Made by a program: the position numbers and the translations under genes. From the NCBI GenBank assembly GCA_947647735.1, contig CANSLJ010000002.1, positions 207,147 through 271,146 on the forward strand: a stretch of DNA of 64,000 bases, in the 5' to 3' direction. The notes under the pieces are model-generated. The model worked only from the letters and a program-made list of their open reading frames with translations. It was not told the DNA's origin and made no database searches. The DNA comes from an uncultured bacterium (GTDB lineage Bacteria; Bacillota; Clostridia; Lachnospirales; Lachnospiraceae). Positions 24,450 to 33,617 of this stretch are shown here, piece after piece. Position 1 is the stretch's first letter; the number at the start of each line of letters is the position of its first letter.

Positions 24450-25502
24450 TCATTTATTATAGTATTCAGCATACACATCAAAAAAGGTTGAAGTAGTGAT
24501 CTGGGCATCATGCAACAGCGTAATTTCCTGCCAGAGTTCCTCGTTCATATGGCGTGTCAGCGTCTGCACATAGGAGTCATATTCTTTGCTGAACGCCTCT
24601 TTCCGTCTCTCATCCACAATCTTTATCTTATTCATGTCAGTCTCTTCCCTATTCAGCGTACTGACACATTTTAAAATATAATATCCCTCTTCTGTCTCTA
24701 TAATACCACTGACTTCCTCATTGCCGAGTACAAAAGCCGTCTCCTCATAAGCTTCTTCTGTATCACCCTTTCCGATAGAAACTGTACTCTCCGGCGCCTC
24801 GTTATATCTGCTTGCCACCACATCAAAATCCTCTCCGGCCTCCACACACTGCAAAGCTTCCACCGCTGTTGCATAGGCATAGCTTTTTTGCTGCTCAGAA
24901 TAAGGTGTCACAATGCCGTTTCGATCCTTCATCCCGGTTCTTATTAAAATCTGCTGCAAAGTGACAGTTCTCGCCTCATCATCGCTGATCTCCGGATTGA
25001 CATCTTGAATCATATAGTCATAGACCTTATCCGCCAGAGCATACTCCCGGTATAACTGCCGGATCGTATCAGTTGTCACATCAAGCTGCTCCTTTTCCAC
25101 CTCTGTCAGCGAATCAAAATAAATCCCTGCCGCCTCATTCACTGCTTTCTGCTCCGCCTCACTTAGGGAAAGCCCGTAGTTTTCCGCCATCAGGTTCATC
25201 GTTTTAATCTGAGCAAGCTCCGCCAGTACAGATTCCTTTACGCTCTGCTCTATTGTCACACCGTCCTGCTCCCGCTGCCAGATTTCCGTCCCGTAAACCT
25301 GCTCGTACTGATTCTGCAGATTAGTCAGGTATACCATTACTTCCTTCTTATAGCAGGAAGCTGTTTCGATACGGAACACCTCATCCCTTGTAAAACCGGT
25401 GGTCAGAACGATCTTTGTATCCCTGTTGATGCCCTCGCATCCGATCAGGCACAGTGCGATAAAAAGGCTTATGACAAGAGCTTTTAATCGTTTATGCTTC
25501 AT
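24450..25502 (-). CDS. Peptidyl-prolyl isomerase lipoprotein (PrsA/SurA-like)
   Basis: A 350-residue lipoprotein: signal MKHKRLKALVISLFIALCLIGC with lipobox LIGC, cysteine at about residue 22. The middle holds a SurA_N-like helical region. A parvulin-type rotamase domain is at about 180-290 (TLQQILIRTG, EDFDVVASRYNEAP, GYYILKCVS). Such proteins fold exported proteins outside the membrane. The start overlaps the folA gene by 11 nt; an ATG 18 nt earlier (25520) is possible, but the later one gives the cleaner signal peptide. Confidence 0.82.
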   Translation of the reverse strand: MKHKRLKALVISLFIALCLIGCEGINRDTKIVLTTGFTRDEVFRIETASCYKKEVMVYLTNLQNQYEQVYGTEIWQREQDGVTIEQSVKESVLAELAQIKTMNLMAENYGLSLSEAEQKAVNEAAGIYFDSLTEVEKEQLDVTTDTIRQLYREYALADKVYDYMIQDVNPEISDDEARTVTLQQILIRTGMKDRNGIVTPYSEQQKSYAYATAVEALQCVEAGEDFDVVASRYNEAPESTVSIGKGDTEEAYEETAFVLGNEEVSGIIETEEGYYILKCVSTLNREETDMNKIKIVDERRKEAFSKEYDSYVQTLTRHMNEELWQEITLLHDAQITTSTFFDVYAEYYNK

Positions 25503-25995
25503 GATCCTGCTTTCTTTCATACTTTACAAAATGATAGGTAATATCAAAATACACCTGCTCCTCACTGTCTGCTGTGATCTCCCAATCCTCATCCTTATCC
25601 AGATCCGGACAATAGGCATCCGCCGCATAAGACATATCGATCTTTGTCACATGGGCGGTATCACAGTAAGGAAGGAGCTGTCTGTAGATGCTTTCCCCAC
25701 CGATCACGTATAGATCCTTTCCCTCATACTTTTCACATTCTTTCAGCAGTTCTTCTATACTGTGCACCACCACAGCACCTTTTACCTGATAGTCCGGTTT
25801 TCTGGACAAAATAATGTTAGTCCGATTTTTCAAGGGTTGTTTTCCCGGAAAAGTTTCCATGGTCTTTCTGCCAAGTATGACTACTTTTCCGGTTGTTTCC
25901 TGCTGAAACATTTTATGGTCGTTGGGAATGCGGACAAGGAGGTTATCCTTGTTACCAATAGCCCAATTTTGATCAACTGCGACGATTAAATTCAT
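25492..25995 (-). CDS. folA: Dihydrofolate reductase
   Basis: A 167-residue enzyme reducing dihydrofolate to tetrahydrofolate with NADPH. Marks: MNLIVAVDQNWAIGNKDNLL (Trp/Ile/Gly loop), catalytic Asp of RIPNDHKMFQ, GRKTMETFPG (NADPH phosphate site), NIILSR, VIGGESIYRQLLPY. ATG at 25995 with AAAGGG six bases upstream; a TTG five codons earlier is less likely. It follows thyA by 23 bp, the usual thyA-folA pair. Confidence 0.94.
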   Translation of the reverse strand: MNLIVAVDQNWAIGNKDNLLVRIPNDHKMFQQETTGKVVILGRKTMETFPGKQPLKNRTNIILSRKPDYQVKGAVVVHSIEELLKECEKYEGKDLYVIGGESIYRQLLPYCDTAHVTKIDMSYAADAYCPDLDKDEDWEITADSEEQVYFDITYHFVKYERKQDHEA

Positions 25996-26018
25996 GGGAA
26001 TCCCTTTCAAATTTTTCT

Positions 26019-26867
26019 TTATATTGCGACTGGTATATTTTTTATCTGTGGTTCTGTTATATAATTGTCTACCCTCACATCATCTCTCGTAAACTCATAG
26101 AAGTCATGGATTTCTGGGTTCAACCAGAAGGTTGGGGCTTCATGAGCCTCTCTCGTTATGAGTTCCTCCACGATCGGGATGTGACGGTCGTAGATGTGGG
26201 CGTCGGCTATGACATGCATCAGTTCGCCCGGCTGCATGTCGCAGACCTGCGCCAGCATGTGCATTAAAACGGCGTACTGGACAACATTCCAGTTGTTAGC
26301 AGTCAGGACATCCTGAGATCGCTGGTTTAAGACAGCATTCAGGGTTAGTTTTTCCTCTCCTTTCTTCTGAGTAACGTTGAAAGTCATGGAGTAAGCACAG
26401 GGATAAAGGTTCATCTCGTGGAGATCCTGGTGAACGTAAAGGTTGGTCATGATACGACGGCTGAAAGGATTGTTTTTCAGGTCGTAGATGACTCTGTCGA
26501 TCTGATCCATCATACCTTCTTTATATTGGTGTTTAACGCCCATCTGGTAACCATAAGCTTTTCCGATGGAACCGTCCTCATCCGCCCAGGCGTCCCAGAT
26601 ATGACTGTGCAGATCGTGGATATTGTTGGACTTTTTCTGCCATATCCATAACATCTCGTCTGTGGCGCTTTTTAAGGCCGTCTTCCGCAATGTCAGGATT
26701 GGAAACTCTTTCGATAAGTCATAGAGGTTTACCACACCGAATTTTTTAATCGTATAGGCGGGAGTTCCATCCTCCCAGTGAGGACGGACCTTCTCTCCCT
26801 CGGTGCTGGTACCATTCTCCAGAATGTCCCTGCACATGTCAATAAATATTTTATCTGCAACGCTCAT
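26019..26867 (-). CDS. thyA: Thymidylate synthase (ThyA)
   Basis: A 282-residue enzyme methylating dUMP to dTMP with methylene-tetrahydrofolate. The catalytic cysteine is in NLYPCAYSMTFNV; also present are NPFSRRIMTNLY (phosphate arginines), LNQRSQDVLTANNWNVVQY (folate/dUMP site) and the C-terminal HIYDRHIPIVEEL. Length is typical. AGGAGA, supplied by the short repeat R5, precedes the ATG. With folA it forms the dTMP cycle; the folate supplier metF is farther along. Confidence 0.95.
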   Translation of the reverse strand: MSVADKIFIDMCRDILENGTSTEGEKVRPHWEDGTPAYTIKKFGVVNLYDLSKEFPILTLRKTALKSATDEMLWIWQKKSNNIHDLHSHIWDAWADEDGSIGKAYGYQMGVKHQYKEGMMDQIDRVIYDLKNNPFSRRIMTNLYVHQDLHEMNLYPCAYSMTFNVTQKKGEEKLTLNAVLNQRSQDVLTANNWNVVQYAVLMHMLAQVCDMQPGELMHVIADAHIYDRHIPIVEELITREAHEAPTFWLNPEIHDFYEFTRDDVRVDNYITEPQIKNIPVAI

Positions 26868-26874
26868 CTTAATC

Positions 26875-26905
26875 TCCTATTCCAGCTCCGTAGACAATTT
26901 TCTAT
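26875..26905 (-). repeat. Short family-R repeat R5
   Basis: On the - strand GAAAATTGTCT followed by CGGAGCTGGAATAGGAGA: the inner stem remnant and right end of family R. It lies between the beta-CASP nuclease stop and the thyA ribosome site, which it forms. Confidence 0.55.
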
Positions 26906-28500
26906 CTATCATATTTATCACAGAGCGAATTGATCTGATCTGCGAATTTTGACAGTTCTTTGTTTGTACCGCCCCGGTTCTTTTCGATGACAGCCAGCAG
27001 CCGTTTACCTGCCGCCACCAGCCTATTGTAAACATCAGATACAATAGAAACTTTCTTCTTAACAGGTACAGGCGATGCTTCAAAGAGCAATTTGTCGGTG
27101 GCAAGGTCAAATTCTGTGCCGCTGTACGGCGCATATGTATGATGGCCGTATTCCACTTTCAAACACTCTGCAAATTCCTTGCAGACGGAATCTTCACCAT
27201 GGACGATAAATACCCTTCTTGGTTTTTCCTTAAAACCCTCAATCCATGCAATCAAGCCATTCTTATCTGCATGTCCGGACATGCCCACGAGAGTTCTTAT
27301 CTCCGCGCGAATTGCAACGCTCTCTCCAAAAAGCTTCACCATTTCCGCCCCTTCTACGATAGCTCTCCCCAATGTACCGATCGCCTGGAAACCCACAAAT
27401 AATATAGTACATTCTTCCCGCCACAGATTATGCTTCAGGTGATGGCGGATACGTCCCGCCTCACACATACCAGAAGCAGAAATAATCACCTTCGGCTCAC
27501 TGTCAAAGTTGATCATCTTCGACTCTTCACTGGTAATGGAACGCTTCAGTCCCGGGAAAGAAATCGGATTGATCCCCTGTTTTACCAGCGCCATCGCCTC
27601 CTCGTCAAAACAGGATTCAATATTCCTGTTAAAGATCTCCGTTGCATCCACCGCCAGCGGACTATCCACATATACTGGAAAGTTCGGATGCCCTTTTATC
27701 ATCTCATCCGCCTTAATCTGCCGGATGAAGTAAAGCAGCTCCTGGGTTCTGCCCACCGCAAAGGATGGAATCACCACATTGCCACCCCTGTCAAAAGTTT
27801 CCTGAATGATCTGAGCCAGCTCTCCCACATAATCCGGTTTGGTGTCAGAATGAATTCTGTTGCCGTAGGTGGATTCCATCACCACATAATCCGCCTCCTC
27901 GGTATAAGCCGGATCACAGATCAGCGGCTGGTCCAGATTTCCGATATCACCGGAAAATACGATCTTTTTCGAGACGTTTCCCTCCGTAAGCCAAACTTCG
28001 ATGCTGGCGGAGCCCAACAGGTGCCCGATATCTGTAAACCGAATCTCTATGCCCTCGCAAATCTCCACCTTCTGTCCATAGACGCAGGGCACAAGACATC
28101 TGATCGTACCGTCCGCATCTTCCATTGTATACGCAGGTTCCACAGGCTCCATATGAGAACTTCTTTTTGCTTTTCTATTTTTCCACTCTGCCTCCTGTTG
28201 CTGAATATGAGCGCAATCACGAAGCATAATGCTGCAAAGGTCCGCCGTCGCCTCTGTTGTAAATATCCGCCCCCGAAATCCTCTTGCATACAGCGCCGGC
28301 AACATGCCGGAATGGTCGATATGAGCATGTGTCAGCAGTACATAGTCGATCAATGACTCCTGTACCGGCAGTTCCACATTTTCAAAGACATTCACCCCTT
28401 GCTCCATACCATAATCGATCAGAATCCGCTTTCCACAGGCCTCCAGATAGTGGCAGCTCCCCGTCACTTCATGATCAGCCCCAATAAACATTAGTTTCAT
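26902..28500 (-). CDS. Beta-CASP metallo-beta-lactamase-fold ribonuclease
   Basis: A 532-residue protein: metallo-beta-lactamase core with THAHIDHSG (zinc HxHxDH, residues 57-65), FTDIGHLLGSASIE, FSGDIGN, and the beta-CASP part with VVMESTYGNR, VIPSFAVGRTQE, SASGMCEAGRIRHH and GMSGHADKNGL. This is the RNA-specificity-domain group (YSH1/CPSF73-like), acting as endo- or exoribonucleases; targets unknown. The C-terminal 70 residues are extra. AGGAGG precedes the ATG. It is distinct from RNase J in motif order and length. Confidence 0.88.
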   Translation of the reverse strand: MKLMFIGADHEVTGSCHYLEACGKRILIDYGMEQGVNVFENVELPVQESLIDYVLLTHAHIDHSGMLPALYARGFRGRIFTTEATADLCSIMLRDCAHIQQQEAEWKNRKAKRSSHMEPVEPAYTMEDADGTIRCLVPCVYGQKVEICEGIEIRFTDIGHLLGSASIEVWLTEGNVSKKIVFSGDIGNLDQPLICDPAYTEEADYVVMESTYGNRIHSDTKPDYVGELAQIIQETFDRGGNVVIPSFAVGRTQELLYFIRQIKADEMIKGHPNFPVYVDSPLAVDATEIFNRNIESCFDEEAMALVKQGINPISFPGLKRSITSEESKMINFDSEPKVIISASGMCEAGRIRHHLKHNLWREECTILFVGFQAIGTLGRAIVEGAEMVKLFGESVAIRAEIRTLVGMSGHADKNGLIAWIEGFKEKPRRVFIVHGEDSVCKEFAECLKVEYGHHTYAPYSGTEFDLATDKLLFEASPVPVKKKVSIVSDVYNRLVAAGKRLLAVIEKNRGGTNKELSKFADQINSLCDKYDR

Positions 28501-28510
28501 GCCTCTACCT

Positions 28511-28546
28511 CCTATTTCAGTTCGGTCTTATGCTGTTTTCCAGTTG
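28511..28546 (-). repeat. Short family-R repeat R6
   Basis: On the - strand AACTGGAAAACAGCATAAG joined directly to ACCGAACTGAAATAGGAGG. This keeps both ends of family R with the core removed, and its right end again provides the ribosome site (beta-CASP gene). The remaining 28547-28597 shows nothing recognisable. Confidence 0.6.
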
Positions 28547-28597
28547 TATCCAGTATACCATTAACCGTGCAAAAAAGCCACCCTGATCGGCACCTTA

Positions 28598-31024
28598 CTA
28601 AATTCTTTTCAGCTTAGCAAACCCCGCATACATACTCCGCTGTCCCACCGAGTCAAACTTCACCGTCACCTGATAGTCCTTCGTTCCTTTCTCCAGCGAA
28701 ACTACCGTCCCCTCTCCGTATTTGGTATGCAGCACCCGATCACCCACGCCGTAATCCGGCGCACCGCCGGGCGCCTGTGCCCCCTTGGAGAGCCCATTTA
28801 TATTCTGAAGTCCTGAAACCCCTTTTGCAATAAAAGGCTTGTTTTCCTCCGCAGTCCGCGTCACTTTTTTCAGGCCGCCGTTTCCGAAGGTATGCATGGA
28901 ACTGCTCCCGTAACCGCTTTTTGCCGCGCCTCCTGAATATCCCGGCTGCGCCTTCGCAAAGCCCCCGGCATTTCTTCCTGCACCCCCGAAGCTATTTCCC
29001 TGCCGTCTCTCCCCGTCACTGTAAAAAGGCAGCGGCGCATCACTCCTGAAACTAATGGCATCTCCATCCTCGTCCTGCCATCTCCTCAATGGCGGAACAT
29101 ATCCATCGATCAGTTCCTTCGGAATCTCCCTGACAAACCGGCTCACCGCGTTATACTGTGTCTCCCCCCGCACCATCCTCTGCCTTGCGCAGGTCAGCAT
29201 CAGCTCCTGCATCGCCCTTGTGATCCCCACATAGGCAAGACGCCGCTCCTCCTCGATATCCTCCATATCATCCGAAATGATCGACATATAACTCGGAAAC
29301 AGCCCGTCCTCCAGACCGGCAAGATAAACATAGGGAAATTCCAGTCCCTTTGCCGAGTGGAGCGTCATCAGCAGAACCCTGCCGTCGCCCCCTTCCACAT
29401 TATCGATATCGCTGACCAGTGCCACTTCCTCCAGAAACTCATTGAGCGAAGGCTCCTCCGCCCCCTCTTCATAGGAAGCGATCTTACTGATCAGTTCCTC
29501 CACATTGTCGATCCTGTCATCCGCGTCCTCCTCATCGGACGCACGCAATTCCTCCAGATACCCTGTCTGTTCCAGAATATCCTCCAGCAGGTCTTTCAGA
29601 GAGTAAAATTCCATCTTCCCGCGAAAAGCCTGTATCATCGTCACAAAAGAAGCAAGCTTTGACACCCCTCTGCCGATTCCCGGAATTTCTTCCGCCTTCC
29701 GCAGGGCATTGTAAAAACTGATACCCTTTGCATCCGCATAGTCCTGTACCCGCTGGATCGTCGTCGCACCGATTCCCCTCTTGGGAATATTGATGATACG
29801 CTTCACCGCCACATCGTCCGCCCCGTTGTCAATGGTCTTTAAATAGGCGAGCATATCCTTGATCTCCCGGCGGGCATAAAAGTTCGTGCCTCCCACCACA
29901 TTGTAGGGAATCCCCTCCATGACCATCCGCTCCTCCAGAATACGTGCCTGTGCATTGGTCCGGTACAGAATGGCAAAGTCGGAAAAACTGCCACCGCCGT
30001 TTCTGTATTTTCTCGCGATGTCGTCAGCTATCATCTCCGCCTCCTCATAGGCGGTATCAAACTGCTGAAACCGCACCCGCTTCCCGGCACCCTTGTCCGT
30101 CCAGAGGCTCTTGCTCTTCCTGCCCTGATTATTGCTGATCACAGCATTGGCGGCATCTAAAATGCTCTGGGTGGAACGGTAATTCTGTTCCAGCCTGACC
30201 ACCTTCGCCTCCGGGTATACCTTTTCAAAATCCAGAATATTCCGGATATTCGCCCCCCGGAATTTATAGATGGACTGATCGTCATCCCCCACCACACAAA
30301 GGTTCCTGCTGCCCTCCGCCAGAAGGCGTACCAGCTCAAACTGTGCTGTATTGGTATCCTGATACTCATCCACCATAATATAAGTAAAACGGTTCTGGTA
30401 ATTCTGCAAAACCTCCGGCTTTGTCTTAAACAACTCCACCGTCAGCATGATCAGATCGTCAAAATCCAGCGCATTGTTCTTCTTCAATGTCTGCTGGTAC
30501 TCCATATACGCCGACGCGATTTTTTTCTGGGTAAAGTCCCATGAAACATTCTGCGCAAACTTCTCCGCACCGATCAGTTCATTTTTTGCGTTGGAGATCG
30601 CATTCAGGATAGCCCGCTCCTTCAACTGCTTTGTATCGATCTGCAGCTTCTTGCAGATCTCCCTCATCACAGTTTTCTGATCGTCTGTATCGTATATCGT
30701 AAAATTGGTATCATACCCCAAAAGATCGATATGCCGGTGCAGGATCCTCACGCAGGCGGAATGGAATGTGGAAACCCAGATGCTCTCCGAGCCGAAACCC
30801 ACCAGATTATCCACCCTTTCCCGCATCTCTCCCGCCGCCTTGTTGGTAAAAGTGATGGCAAGAATATGCCAGGGATTCACGCCCAGCCGGTCTATCAGAT
30901 AAGCGATCCGATGCGTCAGCACTCTTGTTTTTCCGCTGCCCGCCCCTGCCAATATCAGAAGCGGCCCTTCTGTACAAAAGACCGCCTCCTTCTGTTTATC
31001 ATTCAATGTATCATATATACTCAT
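28598..31024 (-). CDS. pcrA: ATP-dependent DNA helicase PcrA (UvrD/Rep family)
   Basis: An 808-residue superfamily 1A helicase unwinding DNA 3' to 5' in repair and replication. Motifs in order: Q-motif LNDKQKEAV, Walker A LAGAGSGKTRVL (about 30-41), ITFTNKAAGEMRER, DEYQDTN, GDDDQSIYKFRGA, LEQNYRST, TLHSAKGLEFPYV, YVGITRA. The C-terminal 60 residues (VGDRVLHTKYGEGTVVSLE) form the PcrA Tudor-like RNA-polymerase-contact domain after a Gly/Ala/Ser-rich linker. The ATG at 31024 has GGAGA five bases upstream. Confidence 0.95.
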   Translation of the reverse strand: MSIYDTLNDKQKEAVFCTEGPLLILAGAGSGKTRVLTHRIAYLIDRLGVNPWHILAITFTNKAAGEMRERVDNLVGFGSESIWVSTFHSACVRILHRHIDLLGYDTNFTIYDTDDQKTVMREICKKLQIDTKQLKERAILNAISNAKNELIGAEKFAQNVSWDFTQKKIASAYMEYQQTLKKNNALDFDDLIMLTVELFKTKPEVLQNYQNRFTYIMVDEYQDTNTAQFELVRLLAEGSRNLCVVGDDDQSIYKFRGANIRNILDFEKVYPEAKVVRLEQNYRSTQSILDAANAVISNNQGRKSKSLWTDKGAGKRVRFQQFDTAYEEAEMIADDIARKYRNGGGSFSDFAILYRTNAQARILEERMVMEGIPYNVVGGTNFYARREIKDMLAYLKTIDNGADDVAVKRIINIPKRGIGATTIQRVQDYADAKGISFYNALRKAEEIPGIGRGVSKLASFVTMIQAFRGKMEFYSLKDLLEDILEQTGYLEELRASDEEDADDRIDNVEELISKIASYEEGAEEPSLNEFLEEVALVSDIDNVEGGDGRVLLMTLHSAKGLEFPYVYLAGLEDGLFPSYMSIISDDMEDIEEERRLAYVGITRAMQELMLTCARQRMVRGETQYNAVSRFVREIPKELIDGYVPPLRRWQDEDGDAISFRSDAPLPFYSDGERRQGNSFGGAGRNAGGFAKAQPGYSGGAAKSGYGSSSMHTFGNGGLKKVTRTAEENKPFIAKGVSGLQNINGLSKGAQAPGGAPDYGVGDRVLHTKYGEGTVVSLEKGTKDYQVTVKFDSVGQRSMYAGFAKLKRI

Positions 31025-31038
31025 ATATTTCTCCATCT

Positions 31039-32076
31039 CTATAGAAAAAGCTGGCACCCGCAGTTCCCGCAGAACTTCATCCCCGTAGTCGGCGTACCAC
31101 AGTTCGGACAGAATTTCGGCGAAACCGCCGGAATGGGCGCTCCTCCCGCCGGCACAGCCTGATTCTGATGCATCACGCCTTGCTGCACTGCTCCCTGCGG
31201 GTTCACCATGCCCTGATGCATTACCCCCTGCTGGTTCATCATACCCTGCACCATCTGCTGCCCCATAGCCATTCCCATCTGTAACTGTACCATATCCGAA
31301 GCAACGCCGCTGCCGCCATTCCCGCCTTTTCCAATGGCATCCGCCGCTGCGATCTGTTGATACTTGTTCACATCCGAAAGCAGAGACTGCGCCGCCGCCT
31401 TCTCCTGCATCTTCCGGATCTCCTCCGGATAGGAGAAACTCTCGATATTGAAATCCGTGATGGAGATACCGATCTTCTGCATATCCCTGTCCAGATCAGC
31501 CGCGATCCCCTTCGCAATATTTCCGGCATCCATCTGCAGGTTGAAGATATCCCGTCCTTCCTTACCGATCCAGCTCATCAAAAGCTGATCCAGATTGGCA
31601 ATGATACGTCCCTTGACATCATCCACCGTATAACCCGTTTTCACGCCGGCAAGTTTCTCGATCAGCACCTTCGCACTCTCCACCTTGCAGCTGAATGTAC
31701 CAAAGGCTCTAATCGGCATCCCGCCGGGCAGTCCCTGCGCAGGCAGATTGATGGCGCTCTTCGTGCCCCACTTCACAAGCTGTTCCTTCGTATTGATAAA
31801 CAGCACCTCCGCCCGCAGCGGCGTATTAAATCCAAATTTAAAACTGGCGAGCGTCGTCAAAAAGGGAATGATATCCGACTCAATATCATACCGTCCCTCC
31901 CTCTCAAAAATACCCTCTATCACACCATTATACATAAAAATGGCATCCTGCCCCATCCTGATGATCAGCTTGGAACCCTTCTTGATCTCATCATTTGGCC
32001 ACTTCCACAGGAGCACCCCCTCCTGACTCTCATTCCACTCAATGACATTAGAAAGCTGTGTCGCAAAAATCCCCAT
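31039..32076 (-). CDS. SPFH-domain protein with C-terminal zinc ribbon
   Basis: A 345-residue protein of the YdjI-like SPFH (band 7) group. The core (about 20-260) has GVLLWKWPNDEIKKGSKLIIR and FGTFSCKVE... with a helical stretch YPEEIRKMQEKAAAQSL. A Met/Gln/Gly-rich linker (about 265-320) with repeated GVMHQG/GMVNPQG follows, then a zinc ribbon CPNCGTPTTGMKFCGNCGC. In B. subtilis a homologue localises with the phage-shock protein system at the membrane. Some databases name it virion core protein, without support here. AGGAGG precedes the ATG at 32076; pcrA follows at 14 bp. Confidence 0.85.
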   Translation of the reverse strand: MGIFATQLSNVIEWNESQEGVLLWKWPNDEIKKGSKLIIRMGQDAIFMYNGVIEGIFEREGRYDIESDIIPFLTTLASFKFGFNTPLRAEVLFINTKEQLVKWGTKSAINLPAQGLPGGMPIRAFGTFSCKVESAKVLIEKLAGVKTGYTVDDVKGRIIANLDQLLMSWIGKEGRDIFNLQMDAGNIAKGIAADLDRDMQKIGISITDFNIESFSYPEEIRKMQEKAAAQSLLSDVNKYQQIAAADAIGKGGNGGSGVASDMVQLQMGMAMGQQMVQGMMNQQGVMHQGMVNPQGAVQQGVMHQNQAVPAGGAPIPAVSPKFCPNCGTPTTGMKFCGNCGCQLFL

Positions 32077-32209
32077 TATTTTCCCTCCTGCTAATTTCAC
32101 AGTTATCCTTCCACTACTCTTTATCCATCACACAATTTACGCCCACACCACATTTATTGTTTCCAACCATATGTTATCCTGTATCCACTTTTAATTTATT
32201 CCAGGCTCA

Positions 32210-32349
32210 GCCCGAACAGGGCATATATATCCTGTGAAGACTGTAGAAAAACGTCGGCACTTAGCGAGGTCCCTCACGAGCTTAGTGTCCGCTACGTTTT
32301 TCTCCAAGCGAGAGCGCGTCTGAACAGGATATATATGCCCTGTTCGGGC
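32210..32349. repeat. Large palindromic element H1 (family H)
   Basis: A 140-bp three-tier hairpin. The outer arms (32210-32235 and 32324-32349) are perfect complements of 26 bases, including CAGGGCATATATATCCTG. An inner stem pairs AGAAAAACGT (32245-32254) with ACGTTTTTCT (32294-32303), continuing as GGCACTTAG against CTTAGTGTC. A conserved unpaired stretch CCAAGCGAGAGCG (32304-32316) follows. It lies 20 bp after the stop of the second isopropylmalate-dehydratase-type large subunit, upstream of the SPFH gene. Confidence 0.85.
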
Positions 32350-32369
32350 GTCCGCTATATACAACATCC

Positions 32370-33617
32370 CTATTCCATCGCAATAACCCCAGCCACCGCC
32401 GAAGCCGCCGCCGTCGCCGGCGAACCGAGGAAGATCTCCACCTTGGAAGTCCCCATACGCCCGAGGAAATTCCTGTTATTGGTCGCAAGCACCCTCTCGC
32501 CGTCCGTCAAAATGCCGCAGGCCCTTCCGCAGCACAGCCCGCATCCCGGATGCGTAACGATCGCGCCCGCCTCCGCCAGTATGCCGATATACCCTGCCTT
32601 TACCGCCTCCTGATAAATACTCCTGCTGGCAGGCGTAACGATCAGCTTCACAAAAGGCGCAACCTTTTTCCCCTTCAGGATCTTTGCCGCCACTGCCAGA
32701 TCCTCCAGCCGCCCGTTGGTACAGGAACCGATAAACACCTGATCCAGCTTTGTTCCCGCCAGTTCCGCCACATCATGGATATTATCCACCTGAGAAGGAC
32801 AGGCAAGAACAGGCACAAGCTCCTCCGCCTTATATTCCATCACCTGACAGTACTCGGCATCCTCATCCGCATACAGCCAATCCACATCTTCCATCTTCAC
32901 GCCGGAATACGCACAGGTCTTCTCATCCGGTGCAAACAATGCCGCCTTCGCACCCGCTTCGATTGCCATATTGGAGATCGTCATACGGGAAGAAACACTC
33001 ATCTCATCCACCGTACTCCCGGAAAACTCCAGCACCTTGTAGGTTGCCCCGTCAGCCCTCAGATCCCCGATCAGGCGCAGTATAATATCCTTCGCATACA
33101 CGCCCTCAGGCAGCTTCCCGTTGATCACAACCTTTATGGTCTCCGGCACCCTGATCCACATCTCTCCCGTTCCCAGCACCGCCGCCATCTCCGTGTAGCC
33201 GATACCCGAAGAAAAGCACCCCACACAGCCGTAAGTCGTGGTATGGGAATCCGTTCCGAATACAATATTGCCGGGCTTCGCGTAACCCATCTCCGGCATA
33301 AGCTGATGACAGATCCCGTCCGCCCTGTGGAAATGTGTTAAACCCTGCTCCTTCACGAACGCATCCCCGATCTTGAAGTGCCGCACATCCTCCACCGCGC
33401 TGGTGGGTACCAGATGGTCATAGATCAGCACAACCTTATCCTGATCCCAAACTTTCTGAAATCCCATCTCGCGAAACTTATCCACCACAAAAGGGATAAA
33501 AATATCATGGATCATCACCCGATCCACTTTAACTGTCTTGATCTCCCCGGGCGATACGGAGACGTCTCCGGTATTTTTCATCACAATCTTCTCAATCAAT
33601 GTATGCCCCATACTCAC
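32370..33617 (-). CDS. leuC: 3-isopropylmalate dehydratase-type large subunit (second copy)
   Basis: A 415-residue aconitase-superfamily large subunit of the short (LeuC2/homoaconitase) type. The iron-sulfur ligands are the cysteine of GSCTNGR and the two of HPGCGLCCG. Other marks: VFGTDSHTTTYG, GIGYTEMAAVLGTG, RVPETIKVVINGKLPEGVYAKD. It isomerises a hydroxy-dicarboxylate by dehydration and rehydration; 3-isopropylmalate is the default guess, but citramalate or dimethylmalate-type substrates are possible. The start GTG at 33617 overlaps the small-subunit stop (GTGA), with AAGG eight bases upstream; ATG at 33611 is an alternative. Confidence 0.85.
   Translation of the reverse strand: MSMGHTLIEKIVMKNTGDVSVSPGEIKTVKVDRVMIHDIFIPFVVDKFREMGFQKVWDQDKVVLIYDHLVPTSAVEDVRHFKIGDAFVKEQGLTHFHRADGICHQLMPEMGYAKPGNIVFGTDSHTTTYGCVGCFSSGIGYTEMAAVLGTGEMWIRVPETIKVVINGKLPEGVYAKDIILRLIGDLRADGATYKVLEFSGSTVDEMSVSSRMTISNMAIEAGAKAALFAPDEKTCAYSGVKMEDVDWLYADEDAEYCQVMEYKAEELVPVLACPSQVDNIHDVAELAGTKLDQVFIGSCTNGRLEDLAVAAKILKGKKVAPFVKLIVTPASRSIYQEAVKAGYIGILAEAGAIVTHPGCGLCCGRACGILTDGERVLATNNRNFLGRMGTSKVEIFLGSPATAAASAVAGVIAME

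Noticed and set aside
31039-32076. Viral core protein label for the SPFH protein
   Set aside because: The name is a historical database artefact; the SPFH core plus zinc ribbon is visible, and no phage genes surround it.
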